DNA of 64,000 nt from Aspidapion aeneum (Eukaryota; Arthropoda; Insecta; Coleoptera; Brentidae): assembly GCA_963576565.1 (NCBI GenBank), contig OY755039.1, forward strand, positions 137,515,369 to 137,579,368, read 5' to 3'. The notes under the pieces were generated by a model, which was given only the letters and a program-made list of their open reading frames with translations, was not told the DNA's origin and did not search any database. Made by a program: the position numbers and the translations under genes. Positions 1 to 10,225 of this stretch are shown here, piece after piece. Each line of letters starts with the position of its first letter. The first letter of the stretch is position 1.

Positions 1-602
1 CATATTAAAGGCTAATTAAATGCTCCATTCCGGAATTAAATGCTCCCCCTCCTTTTTTGATTTTTTAAAAAACTTAAATCTGCACTGCTAACTTTACGCA
101 TTACGGTTTAGGGCCCCTGATGGCGAAACATATGAATTGGAGGTGGAACCAATCTCTTCATATTAAAGGCTAATTAAATGCTCCATTCCGGAATTAAATG
201 CTCCCCGTCTTTTTTTGATTTTTTAAAAAACTAAAATCTGCGCTGCTAACTTTACGCATTGCGGTTTAGGGTCCCTGATGATGAAACATATGAATTTGAG
301 GTGAAACCAACCTCTTCATATTAAAGGCTAATTAAATGCTCCATTCCGGAATTAAATGCTCCCCCTCCTTTTTTGATTTTTTAAAAAACTAAAATCTGCA
401 CTGCTAACTTTACGCATTACGGTTTAGGGCCCCTGATAGCGAAACATAAGAATTTGAGGTGGAACCAACCTCTTCATATTAAAGGCTAATTAAATGCTCC
501 ATTCTGGAATTAAATGCTTTCCCTCCTTTTTTTAATTTTAAAAAAATCAAAATCTGCACTGCTAACTTTACGCATGGCGATTTAGGGCCCCTGATGGCGA
601 AA
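1..602 (+). repeat. 158-base satellite, left array (forward)
   Basis: Almost four tandem units of 158 bases start at 1, 159, 317 and 475, each recognisable by CATATTAAAGGCTAATTAAA. Every unit contains a doubled word around AATTAAATGCTCC, the segment TGCACTGCTAACTTTACGCA and a GGGCCCCTGATGG block. The array is cut by the window edge, so its true length is unknown. It ends abruptly near 602 inside GGCGAAA, where a transposase-like sequence begins. The same repeat reappears in opposite orientation from 1184. Confidence 0.95.
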
Positions 603-990
603 ACAAAGCCCTTGCGGAATCGGTTATCGTTTCCTTTGGAACAGGAGCTCCCGATCTTTGCCATTGATTTAACCAATATTGTATCGTTGCTGTATCGTGA
701 GCTTCGGACAACATTTGAGCGACTGGGAATTGTCCAGCTGGTGTATTGACAACAGCCAAATAGATAAATATATGGGTCCCAAATGTCCCATCTTCTCTTA
801 GAATTTTTGAGATAGTTTTACCTGAAGCATCTACAATTAATGTTGAATTTTCCGCCGTGGCATATCTTTTATAAATTGTGGTTTGATAATTGGTCCAATA
901 AAACACGTAAAATGGATCATGACCCAGATATCTTATTGTCAACCTCTCATCCGGACTTCCGCATTTTTTAATTTTTTCCAATGCAATCAA
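568..990 (-). pseudogene. DDE-type transposase fragment between opposed satellite arrays
   Basis: The 140-codon open frame on the minus strand looks like the middle of a transposase catalytic core. Visible pieces are LIVDASGK (candidate first acidic residue), HIFIYLAVV, a QFPVAQMLSEAHDT stretch, and PKETITDSARAL (candidate second acidic residue). This layout resembles MULE-like transposases of arthropods, but the assignment is by eye. The last eight residues (SGALNRHA) are encoded by the satellite itself, so the gene is cut off at the array. The amino end is also missing: upstream sequence to 1183 has no matching frame. It is a captured or degraded remnant, not a functional gene. Confidence 0.6.
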
Positions 991-1183
991 ATGTAAAACT
1001 TATTAAGCCGCGTCCAGACTATATAACAATAAATACATATAGTTAAAAAAACTAAAAAACAGGCTTTTAAAGCACATCAGACTTAAAAGTAAAAAATAAT
1101 TCTTAAAATTAGTTGAAAACAATAATGAAAAAAGGGCGCTGAATATACAAAAAAAATATGGCACAAAGCGCCCCACGCCTCCA

Positions 1184-3740
1184 AAATCAAAAAAGGACGG
1201 GGGAGCATTTAATTCCGGAATGAAGCATTTAATTAGCCTTTAATATGAAGAGGTTGGTTCCACCTCAAATTCATATGTTTCGCCATCAGGGGCCCTAAAC
1301 CGCAATGCGTAAAGCAGTGCAGATTTTAGTTTTTTTAAAAATCAAAAAAAGAGGGGTAGCATTTAATTCCGGAATGGAGCATTTAATTAGCCTTTAGTAT
1401 GAAGAGGTTGGTTCCACCTCAAATTCATATGTTTCGCCATCAGGGGCCCTAAACCGCAATGCGTAAAGTTAGCAGTGCAGATTTTAGTTTTTTAAAAAAT
1501 CAAAAAAAGACGGGGAGCATTTAATTCCGGAATGGAGCATTTAATTAGCCTTTAGTATGAAGAGGTTGGTTCCACCTCAAATTCATATGTTTCGCCATCA
1601 GGGTCCCTAAACCGTAATGCGTAAAGTTAGCAGTGCAGATTTTAGTTTTTTAAAAAATCAAAAAAGGTTGGGGAGCATTTAATTCCGGAATGGAGCATTT
1701 AATTAGCCTTTAATATGAAGAGGTTGGTTCCACCTCAAATTAATATGTTTCGCCATCAGGGGCCCTAAACCGCAATGCGTAAAGTTAGCAGTGCAGATTT
1801 TATTTTTTTTTTAAATAAAAAAAAGGAGGGGGAGCATTTAGTTCCGGAATGGAGCATTTAATTAGCCTTTAATATTAGGAGGTTGGTTCCACCTTCAATT
1901 TATATGTTTCGCCATCAGGGGCCCTAAATCGCCATGCGTAAAGTTAGCAGTGCAGATTTTAATTTTTTAAAAATTCAAAAAAGGAGGGCAAGCATTTAAT
2001 TCCAGAATGGAGCATTTAATTAGCCTTTAATATGAAGAGGTTGGTTCCGCCTCAAATTCATATGTCTTGCCATCAGGGGCCCTAAACCGCAATGCGTAAA
2101 GTTAGCAGTGCAGATTTTAGTTTTTTATAAAATCAGAAAAGGAGGGGGAGCATTTAATTCCGGAATGGAGCATTTAATTAGCCTTTAATATGAAGAGGTT
2201 GGTTTCACCTCAAATTAATATGTTTCGTCATCAGGGGCCCTAAACCGCAATGCGTAAAGTTAGCAGTGCAGATTTTATTTTTTTTTTAAATAAAAAAAAG
2301 ACGGGGAGCATTTAATTCCGGAATGGAGCACTTAATTAGCCTTTAATATGAAGAGGTTGGTTCCACCTCAAATTCATATGTTTCGCCATCAGGGGCCCTA
2401 AACCGCAATGCGTAAAGTTAGCAGTGCAGATTTTAGTTTTTTTAAAAATCAAAAAAGGAGGGGGAGCATTTAGTTCCGGAATGGAGCATTTAATTAGCCT
2501 TTAATATTAGGAGGTTGGTTCCACCTTCAATTTATATGTTTCGCCATCAGGGGCCCTAAATCGCCATGCGTAAAGTTAGCAGTGCAGATTTTAATTTTTT
2601 AAAAATTCAAAAAAGGAGGGCAAGCATTTAATTCCAGAATGGAGCATTTAATTAGCCTTTAATATGAAGAGGTTGGTTCCGCCTCAAATTCATATGTCTT
2701 GCCATCAGGGGCCCTAAACCGCAATGCGTAAAGTTAGCAGTGCAGATTTTAGTTTTTTATAAAATCAGAAAAGGAGGGGGAGCATTTAATTCCGGAATGG
2801 AGCATTTAATTAGCCTTTAATATGAAGAGGTTGGTTTCACCTCAAATTCATATGTTTCATCATCAGGGACCCTAAATCGCAATGCGTAAAATTAGCAGTG
2901 CAGATTTTAGTTTTTTAAAAAATCGAAAAAAGACGGGCATTTAATTCCGGAATGGAGCATTTAATTAGCCTTTAATATGAAGAGATTGGTTCCAACTCAA
3001 ATTCATATGTTTCGCCATCAGGGACCCTAAATCGCAATGCGTAAAGTTAGCAGTGCAGATTTTAGTTTTTTAAAAAATCAAAAAAAGACGGGGAGCATTT
3101 AATTCCGGAATGGAGCATTTAATTAGCCTTTAATATGAAGAGGTTGGTTTCACCTCAAATTCATATGTTTCATCATCAGGGACCCTAAATCGCAATGCGT
3201 AAAGTTAGCAGTGCAGATTTTAAATTTTTAAAAAATCAAAAAAAGACGGGGAGCATTTAATTCCGGAATGGAGCATTTAATTAGCCTTTAATATGAAGAG
3301 ATTGGTTCCACCTCAAATTCATATGTTTCGCTAACAGGGGCTCTAAACCGTAATGCGTAAAGTTAGCAGTGCAGATTTTATTTTTTTTTAAATTCAAAAA
3401 AGGGCAAGCATTTAATTCCAGAATGGAGCATTTAATTAGCCTTTAATATGAAGAGGTTGGTTCCGCCTCAAATTCATATGTCTTGCCATCAGGGGCCCTA
3501 AACCGCAATGCGTAAAGTTAGCAGTGCAGATTTTAGTTTTTTATAAAATCAGAAAAGGAGGGGGAGCATTTAATTCCGGAATGGAGCATTTAATTAGCCT
3601 TTAATATGAAGAGGTTGGTTCCACCTTCAATTCATATGTTTCGCCATTAGTGGCCCTAAATCGCCATGCGTAAAGTTAGCAGTACAGATTTTGATTTTTT
3701 TTTTAATAAGAAAGGGGGGGGGAGAATGTAATTCCGGAAT
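1184..3740 (-). repeat. 157-base satellite, right array (inverted)
   Basis: About 16 units of the same satellite occur in reverse orientation, each marked by GGAGCATTTAATTCCGGAAT. Starts lie near 1202, 1357, 1515, 1672, 1831, 1990, 2147, 2306, 2460, 2620, 2777, 2936, 3091, 3250, 3405, 3561 and 3720, a mean spacing of 157 bases. Unit variants recur: the TTAGTTCCGG form at 1831 and 2461 is followed in both places by the TTCCAGAATGG form, giving a four-unit (about 630-base) higher-order period. With the left array this forms long inverted termini around 603-1183. Confidence 0.95.
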
Positions 3741-4110
3741 GGAGCATTTAATTAGCCTTTAATTCGTAGATCAACATTGTATTATAGATTGTATGGATTT
3801 GGCGCTCCGGACATCCTGCACTGCTAAGTCCCTTAGGGAGCTAGCAGTGCAAGCAATATCTCCAAAACTACTTGCGCAATAAATATGGAAATAGAGCATT
3901 TAATTAGCCTTTAATTCATAGATCATTATAGTATCGTAGAATTTATCAGTTCATCGCTCTGAACATACTGCACTGCTAACTCCTATGGGGAGCTGGCAGT
4001 GCAAGCAATATCTCTAAAACTACAAGAGCATTAAATTTGGGAATAGAGCATTTAATTAGCCTGAAATGAGCCTTAAATTGTGGCATGGAAAAATCCTTGC
4101 ACTGCTGACC
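3741..4110. repeat. 152-base hairpin-bearing repeat at the outer edge of the array
   Basis: Starts with GAGCATTTAATTAGCCTTTA at 3742, 3894 and 4046 define two 152-base units and a stub. They share the satellite word GAGCATTTAATTAGCC but have a different body. Each body has a stem-loop in which GCACTGCTAA pairs with a downstream copy ending CTAGCAGTGC or CTGGCAGTGC. Two further GCACTGCT words lie at about 4100-4125. This looks like the specialised terminal unit of the array. Confidence 0.75.
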
Positions 4111-4387
4111 TTGCACTGCTAACTTTATGGACGTAGTACTTCAAGTATTGCTGGTCATTGTATACTTTTTGCCTACCTGTCCTGCAATTTTTGATTGATT
4201 CTTAATGCTTAAGATAATAATGATTAATGAATCTATTGTAAGTGGCATATTAAACGAAAAAGCAAAACATTTAACCTAACCTCAAAATCTAAATGAGTAA
4301 AAGTAGGCGAAGAATATCGTAAAAAAACTTTCAGTTATATACAAAACAACTCATCGAATATTTACATCAACATTTTAACGTTTCTAA
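4111..4387. other. AT-rich sequence, nothing recognised
   Basis: Low-complexity AT-rich DNA between the array edge and a hAT-type insertion. I see no gene, repeat or RNA here. Confidence 0.5.
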
Positions 4388-4395
4388 ATTCCGCA

Positions 4396-4681
4396 CAAGG
4401 GCGGATCCAGAGGTGCTTCTCGGGGGGGGGGGATGTGGGGCACTTTAGGTGACATTCTCTGTTGGTAAAAAACGGTATATATTTTTTTAAGCCGCATTTT
4501 ATTGAAATAGTCAGTGGTTGTAATTTCAATGATAATAATAATAGACACTTTCATGCGCCGCAGGCAAAAATTTTGAATTTTTATTAACAAAAACATTACT
4601 TTTTACTCATTTTTTGTATATTCAAAAAATTCTCGGGGGAGGGCAAGTGCCCCTGATGCCCCCCCCTTGGATCCGCCACTG
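4396..4681. mobile_element. hAT-type MITE, 286 bases
   Basis: The element is flanked by an exact 8-base target duplication ATTCCGCA (4388-4395 and 4682-4689), the hallmark size for hAT insertions. The right end reads GGATCCGCCACTG and the left end CAAGGGCGGATCC, so the inverted termini differ by two bases from CAGTGGCGGATCC. It has no coding sequence. G-rich and C-rich tracts lie just inside the ends. Confidence 0.9.
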
Positions 4682-4689
4682 ATTCCGCA

Positions 4690-5111
4690 GAACAAAAATC
4701 ACTGTAGCTGGCAAAGAAGCCTACAACCATAAAGGAATTCAGGATTGGCAAGTTGGAGCTATCGGCTTTGGAGAATTCGTTTTAATGTTTTTTTAAGCAA
4801 AACACAAAATAAAATCGAATTTAGGACGAAATTCGCACTTTAAACCAAAGCAAACATTACCATCCATAAGAAAATAACACAGAAAATAGGTTCGTTCGGG
4901 GCGTTTCCTGTTTTGTGACGTCACTCACAGCTGATTGGTAGACCGCCTGTTTTGAATCACGTGGCTAATTGTTTTAATTCAATTAATTTATTTAATTAAA
5001 AGAACTATGAATTTGAGAAAAAATTAAACAAAAAAGTTTGTTTTTAGCATTCCCAAGACCTAAAGAGATATCTAAAAATAATTATATATTTATTTTTTAC
5101 TACACCCTATT
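4690..5111. other. No feature seen
   Basis: AT-rich DNA with one TGACGTCA-like patch near 4916-4924. No coding frame or repeat is supported. Confidence 0.4.
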
Positions 5112-5119
5112 AGGGCAGG

Positions 5120-6314
5120 CATTGGCGTAGCTAGGGGGAGGCCAGGGGGGGCCTGGCCCCCCCTGAAGTCCCTTAGGCCCCCTAAGATATTTTAGGCCTC
5201 CCCTACCGACTACTAGTAAAAGAACATGACGCTGAAAATACATACTTTTCTATTATTATTCGGGAAATATTCAAATAAAATAGGTGCATTAAAATTTAAA
5301 ATCATTCAGATAATGTTTACATTTCAGGAAAAAGCCCTTGTCTTGCGGAATTAGGCTTTTTCTCTTTAAATTATCGGTAACTTTTCTGCACTTATGCAAT
5401 TTCCCGAAAATATTTTTTAAATTTAAACATAATTATGCATATTGAATATGTCATACATATTGACGACATCTTGTAAAATATTATAGAAGTGTAAGTTAAA
5501 TTTCGCATTTAATAAAGATAGCGACCTTTGCCCCTCTGTTTCCGAAATCAGGTTGTAGATGTCGTAAGGTTATAAAAGACCTTTTTAAACTGTTTTTCTA
5601 AAATAAATATAATAATCTTTGTAGTTTTTTTGAGGTTAGCGTTTAGTGTCTTATGGAAATTTTCCGATTTTGGTGACAATTTCATAACCATTTTCATATT
5701 AAGTTTTCCCACGTCGTTAAATGGAATAAATTCGTCGAGCAATACCGGGAAATTTTTAATATTAATACTTCTGCTCTAAGAGCAGAAATGACCGTTTTAA
5801 AGAATTGTATTTTTCGGTTAAATCAAACTGTTGGTCATGATTCTATCAAACAACATATAGCAGAAAAAACCTATCCAAACCTCTACCAACTTTTTAAAGT
5901 TGCGAGTATTCTTCCAATTTCAAGTGCAACTTGCGAGAGGTCTTTCTCTGCCATGAGGAGAGTTTTTAATTGGCTTAGAACAACTATGACTCAAGAGAGA
6001 CACTCAGGTTTGTCATTGTTATTCATAGAAAAAGATGTTGAGGTCGACTTAGACAGTGTGGTAGACGCTTTCAGTCAGCGACGTAGAAAACTTTCTTTGT
6101 AGAATTGCTGAATTACATACTTCCTGTGTATACATATAAATAAGTTGGTAAATGTATTATTAAATTTGTTATATTAAAATATTAGAACATTTAATGCGCG
6201 TATTTTTTTAATTCATTGCACACTGCACAACTCTTTAAAACCTTTGTTTGCTTTTTGTTCAAGATAACCCGGGGCCACGGCCCCCCCTGAAAAGCAAGGC
6301 TAGCTACGCCAATG
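5120..6314 (+). mobile_element. Internally deleted hAT transposon
   Basis: A perfect 15-base inverted terminus, CATTGGCGTAGCTAG, is present at both ends. The insertion is flanked by an exact 8-base duplication AGGGCAGG (5112-5119 and 6315-6322). The 1195-base body keeps only the carboxy end of the transposase, so the element cannot move itself. C-rich and G-rich tracts adjoin the termini, as in other hAT derivatives in this window. Confidence 0.92.
5677..6102 (+). pseudogene. hAT transposase, C-terminal dimerisation remnant
   Basis: The frame is open from 5677 (just after a TGA) to TAG at 6102, with an internal ATG at 5788. The part FNINTSALRAEM is followed by ILPISSATCERSFSAMRRV, the conserved hAT carboxy-terminal dimerisation motif, then a residue pattern like LLFIEKDVEVDLDSVVDAF. 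In complete relatives this region follows a zinc finger and an RNase H-like catalytic core, both absent here. It lies inside the hAT termini at 5120 and 6314, so it is the residue of that element's own transposase. It is not expected to be active. Confidence 0.85.
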
Positions 6315-6426
6315 AGGGCAGGTCTTTTTTGGTCCAATCAATTTATTTTAATAAAAGAAATTCAGGATCACAGTTAGCTTTCCATATTTCTTGGTATTAG
6401 ACCATTCAAAAAAATTCTAGATAGTA

Positions 6427-6647
6427 CAGTCAGGGACTTAAAATACCGGTGTACTTTTTTCTGTCAAAATTTATCACACACACACACAAAGATATTAGAA
6501 AAAAGAGTTTTTTAAATAATATGTATGTACTTATACAGACAGAGGTAACATTCACTATTTGTTGGGTTTGGTTCAAACTCTTTTTTCTAATTTCAAATAG
6601 GAATGTTTTTAATTTTCGAGCGTGGCAAATTAAAAAGTCCCTGACTA
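6427..6647. mobile_element. 221-base TA-duplicating MITE
   Basis: Left end CAGTCAGGGACTT and right end AAGTCCCTGACTA are inverted repeats with one mismatch, and TA flanks both sides (6425-6426 and 6648-6649). This fits a Tc1/mariner-superfamily MITE. The 72-codon open frame spanning it is chance. Confidence 0.75.
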
Positions 6648-6649
6648 TA

Positions 6650-6949
6650 CACAGGTTTCTATATTAGCAAAAAATGTTGGTTCGGTTCACGTCTAAAAAT
6701 AAAAAATAAACTTTTTGTAAACAAATTTCGGAGCAAACAAATAACAAAAATTAAGTAAAGGAGAAATTTCAATTGTCAATGTGACACTTTTGTAAAGCTA
6801 CAGAGACGGTATATAAATCTCATCTTACGATGTTGGTAAGAAAAATAAATAAATAATGCCTGCATTACCGTATACTTTCACATAAGTGGGGACATCTACA
6901 AATACAAAAGAATCTACCAGAGTAAAAGTAAAAGGTACTGCCTTTTACT
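6650..6949. other. No feature seen
   Basis: AT-rich sequence with a short self-complementary AAAGTAAAAGG / CCTTTTACTTT stretch near 6921-6951. Nothing coding is supported. Confidence 0.4.
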
Positions 6950-7060
6950 TTTACTTTCGAGCTGCCCACGGAAAAATACAAGAGAAACAAAATCTTTCTA
7001 TGTCGCTTAGCCTTTAAATTTTTTTTTATTCACCGGTACTAAACTTCACGTTTGTTATAT
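6950..7060 (-). repeat. Solo terminus of repeat family F1
   Basis: The sequence runs from GAGCTGCCCACGGAAAAATA through GAGAAACAAAAT to a CACCGGTACTAAACTTCACG end. It is a diverged inverted copy of the terminus at 11423-11520 and 51335-51440. Only one end is present, so this is a solo or truncated copy. Confidence 0.6.
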
Positions 7061-7349
7061 TTGTTATCTTAAAAAAATGTTCTATTTTGGTACTAAAGAT
7101 TTAAGATTTCAATGGCTAATTTTCAAGCAAAAAAAAATTGAAAGCGTTATCTTGTCTTTTACTCTATAAAAAGATTTTCTGTTCTTATCTTATCTAGACT
7201 TCTTAATTTTCATTGTTTAAAATCTTGTCAAAAGATTAGTTTGTCATTGATAAGGCGATTTATTTTTTAATGATGCATTTGATAAAAAAATAAAAAAGTC
7301 CCCAGCAAATAACCAAAAAATTTAATAAAGAGATGAGAAAATAACAATA
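7061..7349. other. No feature seen
   Basis: AT-rich spacer with no recognisable repeat or coding sequence. Confidence 0.4.
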
Positions 7350-8070
7350 AGATGTGGTGGACGGAGGTAATACAGGAAATGGTCAAGGAGAAAAAAATGT
7401 ACATATTTGAAATGGCTCAGTACTAAAGAGCAAAGAGACCTAGAAATCTACAGGGAAACCAGAAGACAGCTAAGAAATCTGATACGCACGGAAAAAAATT
7501 AATTAACCATGTCACGGTTCAGGGGGCCGTAAGGGTGCTTTTTGGGTAGGGAGCGGTGTGTAACCGAACCCCAAACAACGAAGCTTCCTTAGGTTGAACC
7601 TATAATTGTACCGCACTGTCGAATCGAGATAACAAGGTTAACCCGATTCGACCGTATCGATAACGACAAGGGCAATGTTAGCCTTGGCGTCCGCCGGGAA
7701 ATTACTTGGCGGATGGATCAAGACCAAGGCTAAAAATCAACACAGTTTTAGAGGGCTACAACTTATTTATTGAAAGGTCTGAGATCATAAAAGAAAGAAT
7801 GGGAATCGAGGGAAGCATAACGGATGACATCACTAAAAGACAACTGATATGGTACAGCCATGTACAACGGATGAACGACGAAAGATTACCAAAGCAGGTC
7901 CTAGAATGGCAACCAATAGGGCGCAGAAAAAGAAGGCGTCCTAAACTGAAATGGCAACAGTCAATCCAAAGATCAATGAGTCAAAAAAACCTAACGGAAG
8001 ATGATTGTCAGGATCCAAGGAGGTGGAGAATAGGCGTAGGACAACGTAGAAAAACGTTCTAAACCGACAT
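7350..8070 (+). pseudogene. LINE remnant, rearranged, with 3' end
   Basis: Two pieces of one non-LTR retrotransposon lie on the plus strand. At 7350-7490 the translation resembles the linker between endonuclease and reverse transcriptase (WWTEV, MVKEKK, ETRRQLRNLIRTEKN). At 7770-8062 it is the carboxy terminus: RMGIEGSITDDITKRQLIW, then HVQRMNDERLPKQVLEW and the basic GRRKRRRPK. The whole reverse transcriptase is missing between them. A GC-richer segment of unknown origin (about 7500-7765) lies there instead. The same carboxy end occurs at 37474-37782 (minus) and 47908-48150 (plus). The frame ends with TAA at 8062. Confidence 0.8.
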
Positions 8071-8409
8071 AGTGGTATATAGCTTTAAAATGGTATAATA
8101 TGGTTATTGCTTATATTTTATGAAGACACGCAGGGACACATGTAGGCTTTTTAATACAAATTAAAGTGCTCATTGACCTGTACCATTTTAACCGCCTATT
8201 GTTTTGATGTTAACTACTCAGATTTTTTAGCAACAGCCGCCTTTTACAATAATTTAGTGCCGCGTACTTATACAGGGTGTTTCAGAGTTGTATTGCCAAA
8301 AGCCCAGGGTAGATCTTCTCAGAAAAATATGAAAAAAAAGTTCATATAAACATGCTGTACTAAAATGCCTCGTTTTAAAAATACAGGATGTTAAAGTTTA
8401 AAAATATAT
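8071..8409. other. Degraded repeat sequence with ACAGGGTGT words
   Basis: ACAGGGTGT appears at 8273-8281. This is a common terminus of small TA-associated elements, here without a matching opposite end. No gene is seen. Confidence 0.4.
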
Positions 8410-9132
8410 ACAGGGTGTCTCTAAAAGGTCTGTACAAAATCTTACCACATATTCCTGAGGTCAAAATAGGTCGATTTACAGCAACTTACCTTAGTCCGAA
8501 ATTGCTCCGTTTCACAGATACAGGGTGGTGAATTTAAAAATTAAAAATCGATTTTATTAAAATTTATGAACATTTCTCAACGCATTACTTTAAAAATTGG
8601 TACTCGGGTGTTTTTTGGGATGCGAAACCTAAATATGGATACCTTTTCACTGTGGCCGTTAGATGGCGCTTCACAATGCTCTTTTTATAGTTTAAAATGA
8701 CTATAACTTTTTTCTCAGTGTAACTTTTAACTTTTTTGTTGATAAAATAATTTCCTAAACTTTTCTAAGCAAAAAAGGTGCTTTGCATAAAGTCTGCTAG
8801 GGTGAGCCGTTTTCGAGATATTTCCGTTTTTAGTGTTCGATGCCGCAACGGAATATTGAAATTATTTTGGATCAAAAGATTTTGCTGCTCCCTTTAAGGA
8901 TTAAATTTAGTCAGTAAATGAGTTATTAATTTTTTTTTTCGTTTAATCATTTTCGGTAGGTAACAGTCAATTTCATAAATTTTAAGACAATCGATTTTTA
9001 ATTTTTAAATTTACCACCCTGTATCTCTGAAACGGAGCAATTTTGGACTAAGGTAAGTTGCTTTAAATCGACTTATTTTGACCTCAGGAATATGTGCTAA
9101 GGTTTTGTACAGACGGTTTAGAGACACCCTGT
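8410..9132. mobile_element. Foldback element with about 130-base inverted ends
   Basis: The left arm, starting ACAGGGTGTCTCTAAA at 8410, is matched by a right arm ending TTTAGAGACACCCTGT at 9132. The similarity continues inward for about 130 bases on each side, for example ACTTACCTTAGTCC against GGACTAAGGTAAGT. TA-rich sequence flanks both ends, so a TA duplication is likely but not unique. The interior contains a segment (about 8620-8690) that recurs at about 34040-34110. No transposase is encoded. Confidence 0.8.
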
Positions 9133-9572
9133 ATATATATTTTTTAATATCTGCTAAACCACTGTAGATCTTTGTCTAAAATTTGTTAAAGGGCATTTTC
9201 TCATGGGCAGCAATTAACTATAACACTGTTTTTTACTTTATCTTTTGTAAATATTCGATAAAACTTATACTGCTTTTTCTAAAAACTAAACTTTTTCTAC
9301 TCCACATAATTGCTAGTTCGCACTTAGTAGTTGGCAAAATTTTTTTCAATCAATGGAACGCACAGGCACACGCCATGCGAACAATCCACGCGATGCTTTC
9401 TTGTTCTTTCTCTCTCATTCTTACAGCGCCGGCGATCTACAGAATACAACTTCTTTCGAGAATTGAAAAAGGCGCAGCATTAGCGATAATAGAAAGAAGT
9501 CGCCTTCACGAAAGTCATATCACAAAAAAACGTTTACGAAAAATATTAGATGAGAAATGCGCAATAATGCAG
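9133..9572. other. Possible single-copy sequence
   Basis: A 166-codon frame begins at 9183 but runs into the Tigger terminus at 9575 and has no recognised domain. I regard it as chance. The stretch is less AT-rich than its surroundings and shows no repeat structure. Confidence 0.35.
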
Positions 9573-9574
9573 TA

Positions 9575-10223
9575 CACTGAAACCTCCCATAAGCGGACAC
9601 TCACGGTTCCGTCGATTTTGTCCGCTTATTGGAGGTGTCCGCTTATGAGAGGGAACTGCGAAATTGTAATATATATTTATTAACAATTTCCGCTGCTTGA
9701 GTTTTTCCGATATTAAACTTTTCAGCGATCTTTCGTGCTGATAGATGTTCCTTCTCCAAAACGTTACCAACTTCCATTTTTTCAGGTAAACTAAGAAGTT
9801 TTTTACTAGGCACTATTTCAAAGAGGTCTATTACTACCCAATTGAACCATAAAAATGAAACACAGCAGTCCCGCCCCCGCCGAATAAAATATGTTGTAAA
9901 TACGACAGAAGTATTTAGTCTCCGTATTAAAACGGAAAGAGGTAATTCCCCGGCTGCAGAATGCGTTGTTGCCAACATACTACATAATGTTTATGCTCAT
10001 GTCGTGCAGCACTCCGTCCCGTTGTCATAGGTTTGTGTCCGGTTAAGGGAGGTTTCAAAATTTTTTTACCAAAAAAAATTGTCCGCGTCCAGTTATTAGA
10101 GTGTCCGGTTTTAGGAGTTAATTTTGCATGTAAAAAAATAGTGAAAAGCTTGGTTCCAAAAAATTTGTCCGCTTAAAGGGAGTGTCCGCTTAATAGAGGT
10201 GTCCGCAAGGAGAGGTTTCACTG
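9575..10223 (-). mobile_element. pogo/Tigger-type element, internally deleted
   Basis: Termini CACTGAAACCTC and GAGGTTTCACTG are inverted repeats with one mismatch, flanked by TA (9573-9574 and 10224-10225). Repeats of a word near GTGTCCGCTTA are scattered inside both ends (about 9591, 9619, 9637, 10036, 10080, 10111, 10167, 10186). The minus strand encodes the start of a Tigger-like transposase, and the catalytic part is gone. Confidence 0.88.
9670..9813 (-). pseudogene. Tigger transposase N-terminal helix-turn-helix remnant
   Basis: About 48 residues, from VPSKKLLSLPEK through KIAEKFNIGKTQAAEIVNK, match the psq/CENP-B type helix-turn-helix at the start of pogo/Tigger transposases, which binds the element ends. 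The frame continues open on both sides (9643-9978) but the rest does not look like transposase. The start codon is therefore uncertain. The second DNA-binding half and the DDE core are absent. Confidence 0.8.
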
Positions 10224-10225
10224 TA

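Noticed and set aside
5548..5742. 64-codon minus-strand frame in the hAT element
   Set aside because: Partly antisense to the transposase frame that is open from 5677; no domain.
9183..9683. 166-codon frame upstream of the Tigger remnant
   Set aside because: It reads through the Tigger terminus, has no domain and no coding-like composition.
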